Below are positions 8,118 through 16,739 of a DNA stretch of 64,000 bases, in pieces (the first letter of the stretch is position 1; every line of letters starts with the position of its first letter). The position numbers and the translations under genes are program-made. Under the pieces are notes generated by a model that did not search any database, was not told the origin of the DNA, and saw only the letters and a program-made list of their open reading frames with translations. Location of the stretch: positions 95,050 to 159,049 of the forward strand of contig JBJTOK010000059.1 in the NCBI GenBank assembly GCA_046074525.1. Direction: 5' to 3'. The stretch is from JAHEZL01 sp046074525 (GTDB lineage: Bacteria; Bacteroidota; Bacteroidia; Flavobacteriales_C; GCA-002722245).

Positions 8118-10037
8118 CTAATCTTTATACAAAAGCATTCCGCGTTTGTTAGCGTAACCGAAAAAATCACCATTCTCTGTGCCAACCCAATAAATATTCA
8201 ACTCTTCTTCCGGCACCCAATGATTCTTTTTTTCCATTTGAAATTCTCCCTGATGACTGTAAAAAAAAGTGCTGCTATCGGTATGAATGATGTAATATTC
8301 ATCGTTTTTGAAAACCCAGGGAGTATTGGCAAAAAGATGGTCTATAGCATCATAACCTTTCTCACCAGGATTCCCGAACAGGCATTTAAAATAATTTTCT
8401 TTGTTGATGGAATCCGCTGTGCAGTTGACTTCCAATTTGACGTTAATATTTTTCCTGAGAGAATCGGGAGAGAAAATAACTTCGCCTTTGTGATTGAAAA
8501 AATAGAATTCCATAGAAGAATAATTATAGCCTATAAAAACTCCCGGAATAATTTGTTCTATGTTATCAAAATCTAAATTGCTATGCCACGAGATGATCTG
8601 TTTCTCAAGCTTTGGTCCTATGTAGTACTCTTTGCTGTATATGGTTACTTTTGATTTTACATTACTCATGAATTCGCTATAAAAACCGTTTTGATAAAAA
8701 TCTCCTGCTGAATTAGAATATTCAATAGGATAGGCCTTTTTTATTCCTGTTTTTAGATTAAGTACGTGCAGTGGATCATAGCTGCCTCGATAGATAAAAT
8801 AATCTCCTAAGCCCCATCTGTTGTTGTAAGCGAATATGTTAAATGAGCCTATCACTTGTCCTTTAGCATCACAAATCGAGTATTCACCATTGTATTGCAA
8901 AAAGTAATCATCATTCAAATTCCAGACTCTTGTAATTTCGTAAGGAGACTGAATGAAAAAAGTGCCTATTTTTTCTGGTTTGTCATTGAGTAAAAAGTAA
9001 TCTGCTAAGCCATGTCCTTCATTTGTAAAGAGGTATATGCCTCGCTTTCCTTTATAAGCGGTGTAAAATTTTCCAGGGAAGGTTAATTTGCGGGAAGGGT
9101 CGACAAACTCAAAAACAGAATTATTTAATTGTCCGATGTAGAAGGAATCGATAACTTGGATATAAGTATATTTCAGCGGTATAATGGTATTCCCTGTTGA
9201 ATCAATAACTCCGCATAATTTTCCACGCTTGATTTCTGCGCTCTTTTTAAAATGATCTAGCCCATCCGCATAATTTAAAGTCACGCTATCCAGGGAATAT
9301 AGTGCCGACAAATCATTTTCGCTGTAAACAGTTGTTTTATCCCATCTTTGTTTTGATTGGTTTGGCAAGGAATACAGCACTAAATTTTCGCCACTTGGAT
9401 GGCCGTCGAGATATCCTTTTAAAGTTGCCATCAATTTATAGGAATATCTGTCATATATGTAATAAGTATTGTCACTTAAAAATGTATCGTTATGTGGGTT
9501 TTCAGTGAGAATGAAAAAATTTTTGAGGTAGACATATGAGCTTTCTGTTATATCGTAGGGATTATAGTAATATCCATTGGCAATAAGAGAATGTTTCGAT
9601 AAGGAGTAGTAATTCATTTTTAAATCGGCGGATTTATATGTAAATAAATTAGTAGAAAGGAGATATCCAGGAAAGTTGGAAACCCTTCCTTTTCCTATGC
9701 GGAATAAAAGTCCTGAAGTGTTGAGTTGGTCGAACATTAAATATTCTTCAGACACAATTGAGATCTCGTCGATGCTGTCAAGGGCGCATGAAAAAACAAC
9801 CTTTCCTCTTTTATTGATTACAGAAATAAGAGCGCTATCTGTTACAACTGCAAGATTGTGCTCAAAGAGTTCAACACGATCATATGCAGGCTTAATGAAA
9901 ACTCTTCCATTGGTATCACAAAATCCCCATTTCTTGCCTGCTCTGTAAGGAATTAAAAGACGATCATTGGGTTTTATTTTCGCGTGAATTAAGGAAGTGC
10001 AAAACAACAATAAGAGGACAGTGAGAAGTTTCTTCAT
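8118..10037 (-). CDS. Secreted WG-repeat protein
   Basis: 639 residues. I start at the ATG at 10037, giving MKKLLTVLLLLFCTSLIHA, a clean signal peptide, rather than 18 nt upstream. The mature N-terminus has WG-repeat units (KKWGFCDTNGRVFIKPAYDRV; later KLCGVIDSTGNTIIPLKY and YSICDAKGQVIG), each of the form G-[FYV]-D-x-x-G-x-[VI]. The middle and C-terminal parts are divergent beta-rich repeats. WG-repeat proteins are common in Bacteroidota and mostly uncharacterised. It is separated by a short gap from the membrane protein gene upstream. Confidence 0.82.
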   Translation of the reverse strand: MKKLLTVLLLLFCTSLIHAKIKPNDRLLIPYRAGKKWGFCDTNGRVFIKPAYDRVELFEHNLAVVTDSALISVINKRGKVVFSCALDSIDEISIVSEEYLMFDQLNTSGLLFRIGKGRVSNFPGYLLSTNLFTYKSADLKMNYYSLSKHSLIANGYYYNPYDITESSYVYLKNFFILTENPHNDTFLSDNTYYIYDRYSYKLMATLKGYLDGHPSGENLVLYSLPNQSKQRWDKTTVYSENDLSALYSLDSVTLNYADGLDHFKKSAEIKRGKLCGVIDSTGNTIIPLKYTYIQVIDSFYIGQLNNSVFEFVDPSRKLTFPGKFYTAYKGKRGIYLFTNEGHGLADYFLLNDKPEKIGTFFIQSPYEITRVWNLNDDYFLQYNGEYSICDAKGQVIGSFNIFAYNNRWGLGDYFIYRGSYDPLHVLNLKTGIKKAYPIEYSNSAGDFYQNGFYSEFMSNVKSKVTIYSKEYYIGPKLEKQIISWHSNLDFDNIEQIIPGVFIGYNYSSMEFYFFNHKGEVIFSPDSLRKNINVKLEVNCTADSINKENYFKCLFGNPGEKGYDAIDHLFANTPWVFKNDEYYIIHTDSSTFFYSHQGEFQMEKKNHWVPEEELNIYWVGTENGDFFGYANKRGMLLYKD

Positions 10038-10065
10038 GTATTCATATTCCCGCAAAGGGAAAACG

Positions 10066-10848
10066 TTACATGTGCTTTAAAAAAAGAGAGTCGTATTCTT
10101 TAAGATTCAGCAATTTTTTTGGACCGTCAAATTTCAATTCCTTGGTTCTCTTTTTCAATTCTTCAAGAGAAGAAAATTCTTCGGTTTGTTGTGAAGCAAA
10201 ATGAAAGATGAAATATGTTTTGTTTTTTTCTTCCGCGTATTGTTCTTCTATTATTCCTACTAGAATATTTTTATCATAAGTGAAATTCCTGATGCCTGAA
10301 ATAGCTATGGATACACCCTCATTAGAGTTTTTTGAAATGTCTAGTATGTCTCTTTCATCATAAAGATTTCCGTAATCTCTCATGTCAAGGCAATGGATAG
10401 AATATGGATAGGGAAGAGGAAATCGGAACCAGTCGCGGATACCAAAATAAGTGTAGAATTTATTTGGGACCTTGTTTTTAAAGCTATCGGGTTCGTAGCT
10501 TTTTAAAAGTGCAATTTGCTTATTGGGATGGATAGTATCCAGCAAATATTCCCTGTTATCGGTGAGTGCTGCTGCAAGACCTTTCGCGATAGCATTTTTA
10601 ATTTTTTTCTCGGTGTTATTAACGGCAGTACCCACTTTTGTTGCTGTTTCAACGGTTTTTATCATTACTAAGCTCAGGAAATAAGCAGCCACCGCAACGG
10701 TGATAAACAATGAAATGCTTCCTGTGATGAGCCATGCGATACGGGCTTTTCTTTCTTTCCATTTTACAATGGTGAAGATCAATCCGGTTACTGTAAGGAG
10801 TCCGAAAATGAAGATGGTAACAATGAGGAGAAAACTTTTAGCGATCAT
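10066..10848 (-). CDS. Hypothetical membrane protein
   Basis: 260 residues with two predicted membrane helices near the N-terminus (about 5-27 and 37-63) followed by a soluble domain of about 195 residues rich in charged and aromatic residues. I do not recognise the family. It is followed on the minus strand by the WG-repeat gene 28 nt later and preceded by the HigA gene 14 nt upstream, so read-through from the toxin-antitoxin operon is possible. Confidence 0.7.
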   Translation of the reverse strand: MIAKSFLLIVTIFIFGLLTVTGLIFTIVKWKERKARIAWLITGSISLFITVAVAAYFLSLVMIKTVETATKVGTAVNNTEKKIKNAIAKGLAAALTDNREYLLDTIHPNKQIALLKSYEPDSFKNKVPNKFYTYFGIRDWFRFPLPYPYSIHCLDMRDYGNLYDERDILDISKNSNEGVSIAISGIRNFTYDKNILVGIIEEQYAEEKNKTYFIFHFASQQTEEFSSLEELKKRTKELKFDGPKKLLNLKEYDSLFLKHM

Positions 10849-10862
10849 GGATGTAGATAATT

Positions 10863-11264
10863 TTAAGAAGCTATTTTGTAATCTTCCAAATTGTACTTAA
10901 CGTTCAATTTAGCTTGATCAATTTTAAAATATTCTGCTGTTTTGCGGATAAAGGTTTTACCCATTCCCTTTTTATAGTTCAAAATATCGCTGATGGTTCC
11001 TTTGGAGACACCAATTTCCATCGCCAGTCGGGCAGCTGATATTTTATTGTCTTCCATGAGATGCCTGATAAATTCTACTGGATTTGATTTTACTGTTTTG
11101 TAAGAATGGCGTTCATCGTAGTCTTTAATTAAGACGAATAATAATTCAGCCTCTTCATTCTTGGTTTCATCCAATCCACGTGATACGCAGAGGGTGATTA
11201 TTTTTTCGTATTTCTTGCAATATTCACGGTATTGCGTCTTTGTTGTTATTCTCGTGTACTTCAT
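10863..11264 (-). CDS. higA: HigA-type antitoxin, XRE family
   Basis: 133 residues. A helix-turn-helix of the XRE/Cro type spans about residues 70-110 (DNKISAARLAMEIGVSKGTISDIL), with the N-terminal half and the position after a toxin gene typical of HigA. It overlaps the toxin gene by 4 bp, so translation is probably coupled. The predicted role is to neutralise the HigB toxin and repress the shared promoter through the inverted repeat at 11600-11615. A full-length, intact gene. Confidence 0.85.
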   Translation of the reverse strand: MKYTRITTKTQYREYCKKYEKIITLCVSRGLDETKNEEAELLFVLIKDYDERHSYKTVKSNPVEFIRHLMEDNKISAARLAMEIGVSKGTISDILNYKKGMGKTFIRKTAEYFKIDQAKLNVKYNLEDYKIAS

Positions 11265-11575
11265 TTTATTTCAATTTTACAGACATCTACTTTATCATAT
11301 TCAGCGTGGGTTCCAATGAACTTGATAAAGAGATGCACATATTTTTTTCCGAAAGCATATGCGCAAATCAAACGGTAATTGTTCCCTCCGACATTAAAAA
11401 CCACGCGCTTACAGTTTAAAATATCGGTGTGGTTAAACGTTTTCAGAATGTCGTCAGGTTTATACCAGTTCGCTTCCTGCAATGCTTCCATAAACTTTGT
11501 GAATGAACTTTTTGCCCTTGCATTTTTTCTGCAATAATCATAAATGGTTTCTTCCAAAACCAATCGGACTTTCAT
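11261..11575 (-). CDS. higB: HigB-type mRNA interferase toxin
   Basis: 104 residues from the ATG at 11575. The frame is open further upstream (ATG at 11617), but the family begins near MKVRLVLEET and the longer version would contain the operator. Hallmarks are the RVVFNVGGNNYRLIC block and the C-terminal FIKFIGTHAEYDKVD, as in HigB/RelE-superfamily toxins that cleave mRNA on the ribosome. Gene order is toxin first, antitoxin second, as expected for higBA. Intact, so probably a functional pair. Confidence 0.87.
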   Translation of the reverse strand: MKVRLVLEETIYDYCRKNARAKSSFTKFMEALQEANWYKPDDILKTFNHTDILNCKRVVFNVGGNNYRLICAYAFGKKYVHLFIKFIGTHAEYDKVDVCKIEIK

Positions 11576-11599
11576 AAGAATTGATGTAAATTTACAAAA

Positions 11600-11615
11600 G
11601 TTCGCAAAAGCGAAC
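11600..11615. promoter_or_regulatory. Candidate HigA operator (inverted repeat)
   Basis: Perfect inverted repeat GTTCGC-AAAA-GCGAAC located 25 nt upstream of the higB start codon. HigA proteins bind short palindromes over their own promoter, so this is a good operator candidate. No database check was made. Confidence 0.55.
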
Positions 11616-11680
11616 AAGTGTTGGGTGATACATTTTGTTTAGTTGAAGCGAAACTAAGGAAATTTTGAGATTTATCAAAC

Positions 11681-11733
11681 GAGGTGAAACCTCTAGAGTA
11701 GGAAGATCGCTTAGGCAAAAAGAAGCCTAAGCG
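11681..11733. terminator. Pair of hairpins between a minus-strand gene and higBA
   Basis: Two perfect hairpins follow each other: CGCTTAGGC (11708-11716) with GCCTAAGCG (11725-11733), and GAGGT (11681-11685) with ACCTC (11689-11693). They lie just beyond the stop of the minus-strand gene at 11746 and before the higBA promoter, so they may end transcription, although there is no long U-tract. Confidence 0.35.
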
Positions 11734-11745
11734 GAGCGGTGGATT

Positions 11746-12039
11746 CTATTTTGCTAAAATAAAAACTTCAAATTTTATCTTGTGAACGTTTTGATTTGTC
11801 TCAGATTCTTTTTTTCCTGCTCCTAAGTTAGCTAGAGCAACTTTTATTCCCCCTTTAAAATTGTTTTCTGTCGACTCGTTTACAACTATTGAAATGTCAA
11901 ATTCAACCTTTTGTCCACTTTCTCCCGTGCCATGATTTCTATGGCTAACTAATTGAAAGCGATTTTTTTCAATGTTTGCTTCTTCGACGCCATTTACAAC
12001 ATCAAGGAGGGTATGTTTTATAAAGTCTTTGAGTTCCAT
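11746..12039 (-). CDS. Small hypothetical protein (trypsin-co-occurring-domain-like)
   Basis: 97 residues, MELKDFIKHTLLDVVNGVEEA at the start, then a conserved-looking VEFDISIVV strand and a Gly/Lys-rich loop, ending IKFEVFILAK. The layout of one helix plus three to four strands resembles the small trypsin-co-occurring (trypco) proteins, but I am not certain of the family. No membrane segment. It lies one base after the gpmI stop (its own start at 12039, gpmI stop at 12041), so it may be the last gene of the histidine kinase-gpmI unit. Confidence 0.65.
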   Translation of the reverse strand: MELKDFIKHTLLDVVNGVEEANIEKNRFQLVSHRNHGTGESGQKVEFDISIVVNESTENNFKGGIKVALANLGAGKKESETNQNVHKIKFEVFILAK

Positions 12040-12040
12040 T

Positions 12041-13558
12041 TTACACCAAAACCTCTCCCGTCATATCCTTTGGAATCTCCACACCCATTATTTTCAAAAT
12101 AGTTGGAGCGATATCTCCCAGTTTTCCATTCTTGATTTTCTTGTAATCGCTATCAATTAAGAAGCAAGGAACAGGATTGGTGGTGTGGGCAGTATTTGGT
12201 GAACCATCAGGATTGATCACATAATCAGCGTTACCGTGGTCGGCGATGATGATGAAAGAAAATCCTTTTTTCGATCCGCATTCCACCACTTGTTTTACGC
12301 AGGAGTCAACAGTTTCTACTGCTTTTACCACTGCTTCATAAACGCCGGTGTGGCCTACCATATCAGGGTTTGCGAAGTTGAGGCAAAGGAAATCATCTTC
12401 GCCTTTATTGAGTTGTGCGCATACTTTATCGGTGAGTTCCTGAGCACTCATTTCGGGTTGCAAATCGTAAGTGGCCACTTTTGGTGAAGCAGCCATGATG
12501 CGTGTTTCGCCTTTGAAAGGTTCTTCTCTTCCGCCGGAGAAGAAGAAAGTAACGTGAGGATATTTTTCGGTTTCGGCAGCGCGAATTTGTTTTTTGCCCG
12601 CTTTCTCCAAAGCTTCTCCCATGGTCATGGTGAGATTGTCTTTTTCGTAAATTACGTGAACACCTTTGAAAGCTTCATCGTAACGCGCCATGGTTACATA
12701 GTACAAGTTAATTTTGTACATGTTTTGTTCATGGAAATCCTGTTGACTCAAAGTTTGTGTTATTTCACGACAACGGTCGGTACGGAAGTTGAAACAAATT
12801 ACCACATCACCTTCTTTGATGGTGGCAGTAGGTTGTCCGGAAGCATTAGTAATTACAGTAGGTTTAACGAATTCATCGGTTTCATTTTTCGCGTAAGAAG
12901 CTTTCATTGCCTCTACAGGATCGGAGAATTTTTCACCGGCACCGTGTACCATAAGATCGTAAGCCAGCTTCACGCGCTCCCAGCGCTTATCGCGATCCAT
13001 AGCATAATATCTTCCGCAGAGGGAAGCAATTTTTGCGTTTGTTTTTTTGATGTAATCCTGCAATTCTGTTACATAACCCAATCCGCTTTTAGGATCCACA
13101 TCGCGACCGTCTGTAAAGGCATGGATAAACACGTCTTTCACGCCTTCGGTAGTGGCCATGTCACACAGTGCATACAGGTGTTTTTGTGAGGAGTGCACAC
13201 CTCCCTCGGAGATCAATCCTAAAAAGTGTACCGCCTTATTTTTGTCTTTGGCTTCTTTGAAAGCTGCTTTCAATACAGGGTTGGAGAAAAAAGATTTGTC
13301 GCGCACGGCAACATTGATTCTCACCAAATCCTGATACACCACTCGACCCGCGCCGATGTTTAAGTGACCCACTTCAGAGTTACCCATTTGCCCTTCAGGC
13401 AAACCCACCTCTTCACCGCTGGTGATCAATTCGGAGTTTGGATATTTAGTGTATAATGAATCAACAAAAGGAGTGTTTGCGTTGAAAATAGCGTCGGATT
13501 TGGTTTTGTCACCTTTTCCCCAGCCGTCCATGATAATTAATGCAAATTTTTTAGACAT
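12041..13558 (-). CDS. gpmI: 2,3-bisphosphoglycerate-independent phosphoglycerate mutase
   Basis: Interconverts 3- and 2-phosphoglycerate in glycolysis and gluconeogenesis; Mn2+-dependent, cytoplasmic. I start at the ATG at 13558 (MSKKFALIIMDGWG), giving 505 residues, normal for GpmI. The catalytic Ser61 is in GQMGNSEVGHLNIGAGRVV. The metal-ligand motifs DGRDVDP, NFANPDMVGHTG and IIADHGNAD are all present. It starts 10 nt after the stop of the histidine kinase gene and is followed directly by a small hypothetical gene. Confidence 0.96.
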   Translation of the reverse strand: MSKKFALIIMDGWGKGDKTKSDAIFNANTPFVDSLYTKYPNSELITSGEEVGLPEGQMGNSEVGHLNIGAGRVVYQDLVRINVAVRDKSFFSNPVLKAAFKEAKDKNKAVHFLGLISEGGVHSSQKHLYALCDMATTEGVKDVFIHAFTDGRDVDPKSGLGYVTELQDYIKKTNAKIASLCGRYYAMDRDKRWERVKLAYDLMVHGAGEKFSDPVEAMKASYAKNETDEFVKPTVITNASGQPTATIKEGDVVICFNFRTDRCREITQTLSQQDFHEQNMYKINLYYVTMARYDEAFKGVHVIYEKDNLTMTMGEALEKAGKKQIRAAETEKYPHVTFFFSGGREEPFKGETRIMAASPKVATYDLQPEMSAQELTDKVCAQLNKGEDDFLCLNFANPDMVGHTGVYEAVVKAVETVDSCVKQVVECGSKKGFSFIIIADHGNADYVINPDGSPNTAHTTNPVPCFLIDSDYKKIKNGKLGDIAPTILKIMGVEIPKDMTGEVLV

Positions 13559-13568
13559 AAGATAAAGT

Positions 13569-14480
13569 TTATTGAATCGGAAATTGAATCGTAAATATAG
13601 CACCTTTGGGAGAATTATCGCGAACTTCTATAGAGCCATTGTGCAGCTCCACTAAATTTTTAACGATAAAGAGTCCTAAACCTGTGCCTTTGTTTTTTCG
13701 GGTATTTTCATTCCCAATGCGGTAAAATTTCTGGAAAATATTTTTTTTCTCCACATCGGGAATTCCTTCTCCTTCGTCAGAAATACTAAGCAAAATCTGA
13801 TTTTCCTTGTTTTTGAGGGTGATGATAATTTCACTGCCGGCATCAGAATATTTAGCGGCGTTTTCAAGAAGATTAACGATGATAGAAGACAGTCCTATTT
13901 CATCACCCATCATCATGAATTCACCATCAGAGTTATGCATAAAGGTGAAGCGGTGATTCTTAAGGAAGCCGCCCTGGTTGCGTTGTAGAACATCAGTAAT
14001 AATTTTTTTCAATGAAGTTTTTTCCTTGTGAAGGATGAAAAGTTGTTCCTCAATTTTGGTAACGAGGAGAATATTTTCTACCATCTGGTTGAGTCGGTCG
14101 GCATTCTCCACGCCTTTATTCGCAAGGTCTTTCACCTGACCTTCTTCCAGCTTTCGCGAAGCAATGGTTTGCCACAAAAGTTTTATGGAAGCGATTGGTG
14201 TTTTCAGTTCGTGCGTGATAGCCATGAGAAAATTCCGTTGTTGCCGGCTCACGGCAATTTCCTTGCGGAAGGCGCGATAGGTGATGAAAGATCCGAAGAG
14301 CAGTAGCACAATAAATACTGAACCTTCGCCCAGCAGCATCCAGAATTTGCGATTGAGTTCTTCACCGTGATACACTTTTTTATAAAGGTTCCAGGTGTTG
14401 TGCAGCCACCAGATGCTTTGCAGCAAAATGTAGCACAACAGGATGGAGAAGATAACTTTAGCCTGCTTGATTTTATTCAT
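13569..14480 (-). CDS. Sensor histidine kinase
   Basis: 303 residues with two transmembrane helices (about 9-27 and 50-68) and a short loop between, followed directly by the HisKA domain with the phospho-acceptor His90 in MAITHELKTPIASIK. The HATPase_c domain has the N box (NLLENAAKYS), G1 (ISDEGEGIPD), F box and G2 (GTGLGLFIVKNLV). There is no HAMP or PAS domain and no response regulator next to it, so it is an orphan kinase here. It precedes gpmI by 10 nt on the same strand. Confidence 0.92.
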   Translation of the reverse strand: MNKIKQAKVIFSILLCYILLQSIWWLHNTWNLYKKVYHGEELNRKFWMLLGEGSVFIVLLLFGSFITYRAFRKEIAVSRQQRNFLMAITHELKTPIASIKLLWQTIASRKLEEGQVKDLANKGVENADRLNQMVENILLVTKIEEQLFILHKEKTSLKKIITDVLQRNQGGFLKNHRFTFMHNSDGEFMMMGDEIGLSSIIVNLLENAAKYSDAGSEIIITLKNKENQILLSISDEGEGIPDVEKKNIFQKFYRIGNENTRKNKGTGLGLFIVKNLVELHNGSIEVRDNSPKGAIFTIQFPIQ

Positions 14481-14544
14481 GATAAAAGCCTTAGCGCCGA
14501 ACTAAAATAGATGTTTTATTTGTTTTTCTCCCCCATTTCTATTG

Positions 14545-14795
14545 TGTATGTCATCCTGAGGGTACTCCCGAAGGACCCATCGTCCCTTTTATCACCTTCT
14601 TCGTCATTGCATTTGAGAGTAAGAAGGGGAAAGCCCTTTGGCATTCAGGCACTTTTTCTTCTTTTAAAAAGAAGCAAATCGATACTTTTTTGTCTTGAAA
14701 CAAAAAAGTATCCAAAAAAAATTATGAGCCAGGATATGCTTCGGCCCGCCTCCTGTCTCAGGCCCCCGCACGAAGTTAACGGTCCATTCCAGATA
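14545..14795. repeat. Dispersed intergenic repeat, copy R2
   Basis: The 341 bases between the histidine kinase gene and ispG hold no gene. They carry the second copy of the repeat family seen at 249-470 and 39485-39865. It opens with a GTCATCCTGAG..CCCGAAGGACC segment and has the hairpin 14684-14693 paired with 14700-14709, the same perfect 10-bp stem as in R1 with one loop base changed. It continues with GAGCCA and CACGAAGTTA blocks. Confidence 0.75.
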
Positions 14796-14821
14796 TTTCT
14801 TTTGATGTATACAGGATGATG

Positions 14822-16699
14822 TTACTTCTTCTCCACCCAATCCCCATTCTCCTTAATCAGCTCTATCAAAGCATCAACAGCTAAATCAGAAGAAATCGCT
14901 TTTTTCACTACTTCTTTTCCTTTGTACAATGTGATTTTACCAACGCCGGAACCTACGTAGCCATAATCGGCATCGGCCATTTCGCCCGGACCGTTTACAA
15001 TGCAGCCCATAATGCCAATTTTAACGCCCTTAAGGTGATTGGTTACCGCGCGGATTTTAGCAGTGGTTTCCTGTAAATCGAAAAGTGTGCGTCCGCAAGA
15101 TGGACAGGAAATATATTCGGTTTTGGAAATGCGGGTTCTGGTAGCTTGCAACACACCAAAGGCTTGTGAAGTTTGCGCCTGCAAAGCGATATCATCGGCT
15201 TTTATCCAGATGCCATCACCAAGCCCATCCAGCAGCAAGCCCCCAAAATCAGTAGCGGAATGCAACTGGAATTTTTCAGGTGTGGTATTCAGGTATTCTC
15301 TTTTCACGATGACCGGAAGAGAGATGTTATTTTCTATCAGCGCATTGAAAAAAGCGCGCTGTTCGGCCATGCCATGGGTATTGGTGGTTTTAAGCACCAG
15401 CGTTGTGTTTTTCATTCCTTTCAATGCAGGAATGATGGCGAGATTGTGTGCATGTACACTCAGGAAATCAGGAGAGCCCGCTTTTCCGATGGAATAGTGT
15501 CGCTCTTTTTTCTGCAGTTTTCCTTCGTTTTGTATGATGCCGAGTGTTCCTGGAATTTCAAAATCAATCTGGTTATCGCCCGCATAAATGTAATCTACTG
15601 CCATATCGCCGATAGTCCACTTGTCCATCGGCACCGAGTAAGTATAACCCACAGCAAATAAATTGGCGGGTTTTATTTCTTTTAATGCAGAGAGGTCGGC
15701 CACTACGACAGGCACTGCTTTTCCGCCAATGTTGTGCATTTCAGCAGAAGCACGTCTGTTGTATTCAAAAGGATTGATGTGGTAATTTTTTATGGGAGCG
15801 ATTGCTTGATGGTCGGCTCTTGTTGTATATCTGTCGGCCAGGGCCTTAGCCACCGGAGCTTCAAATTCAGGGTCTTCCGTCAAGGAAACACGAATGGTAT
15901 CGCCGAGTCCGTCTTCCAGCAAAGTACCTATACCCACAGCCGACTTGATGCGTCCGTCTTCACCATCCCCGGCTTCGGTAACACCGAGATGCAAAGGATA
16001 ATTCATATTGTTTTCCTTCATTGTGGCCACCAGCAAGCGATAGGCCTGCACCATGATTTGCGTGTTGCTGGCCTTCATCGACAGCACGATGTTGTGGTAA
16101 TTCAAATCTTCACAAATGCGAAGAAATTCCATGGCGGATTCCACCATGCCCAGCGGACTGTCGCCGTAGCGGCTCATGATCCTGTCGGACAATGATCCGT
16201 GGTTGGTGCCGATGCGCATTGCTGTTCCGTATTCTTTACAGATTTTCACCAGCGGCGTGAACTTTTCTCGAATCCTGTCGAGTTCACGATTGTATTCCGC
16301 ATCGGTGTATTCTATGTTCTCGAATTTCTTTTTGTCGGCATAATTTCCCGGATTCACACGCACCTTTTCCACGATGCGTGCAGCGAGTTCGGCGGCGTTG
16401 GGAGTATAATGGATATCGGCAATCAGTGGTACATTGTAGCCACGGACACTCAATTCTTTTTTAATGTTGGCGAGATTTTCAGCTTCCTTGATACTTGGTG
16501 CTGTTATGCGTACATATTCACATCCGGCTTCTACCATGCGTATGGTTTGCTCAACGGTGGCGAGGGTATCCATGGTATCGGTGGTGGTCATCGACTGGAT
16601 ACGGATAGGATTTTTCCCTCCCAGCGGAACATCGCCAATGCGCACTTCACGCGTGAACCAGCGCTCGTATTTTGTAAGGTTGTTGGTGTACAAAGCCAT
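14822..16699 (-). CDS. ispG: 4-hydroxy-3-methylbut-2-enyl-diphosphate synthase, long form
   Basis: Iron-sulfur enzyme of the MEP isoprenoid pathway that reduces MEcPP to HMBPP. At 625 residues it is the long form with an extra domain between the TIM barrel and the iron-sulfur domain, as in Bacteroidota, Chlamydiae and plants. The barrel begins with VRIGDVPLGGKNPIRIQSM. The [4Fe-4S] ligands are Cys532 and Cys535 (CPSCGRTLFD) and Cys566 (GIMGCIVNGPGE), with Glu573 as the fourth ligand. It is transcribed away from a cysteine desulfurase gene with about 40 nt between the start codons. Confidence 0.96.
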   Translation of the reverse strand: MALYTNNLTKYERWFTREVRIGDVPLGGKNPIRIQSMTTTDTMDTLATVEQTIRMVEAGCEYVRITAPSIKEAENLANIKKELSVRGYNVPLIADIHYTPNAAELAARIVEKVRVNPGNYADKKKFENIEYTDAEYNRELDRIREKFTPLVKICKEYGTAMRIGTNHGSLSDRIMSRYGDSPLGMVESAMEFLRICEDLNYHNIVLSMKASNTQIMVQAYRLLVATMKENNMNYPLHLGVTEAGDGEDGRIKSAVGIGTLLEDGLGDTIRVSLTEDPEFEAPVAKALADRYTTRADHQAIAPIKNYHINPFEYNRRASAEMHNIGGKAVPVVVADLSALKEIKPANLFAVGYTYSVPMDKWTIGDMAVDYIYAGDNQIDFEIPGTLGIIQNEGKLQKKERHYSIGKAGSPDFLSVHAHNLAIIPALKGMKNTTLVLKTTNTHGMAEQRAFFNALIENNISLPVIVKREYLNTTPEKFQLHSATDFGGLLLDGLGDGIWIKADDIALQAQTSQAFGVLQATRTRISKTEYISCPSCGRTLFDLQETTAKIRAVTNHLKGVKIGIMGCIVNGPGEMADADYGYVGSGVGKITLYKGKEVVKKAISSDLAVDALIELIKENGDWVEKK

Positions 16700-16739
16700 G
16701 GAGCGAAATTAAGACTTTTAATCTTATTTTAGCAGGACA

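Noticed and set aside
12554..13189. Long open frame antisense to gpmI (211 codons)
   Set aside because: Shadow of a well-conserved gene; no start context, and the encoded sequence looks like reverse-translated noise.
16199..16732. 177-codon frame antisense to ispG and extending over its start
   Set aside because: Shadow of ispG; it also crosses the divergent promoter region.
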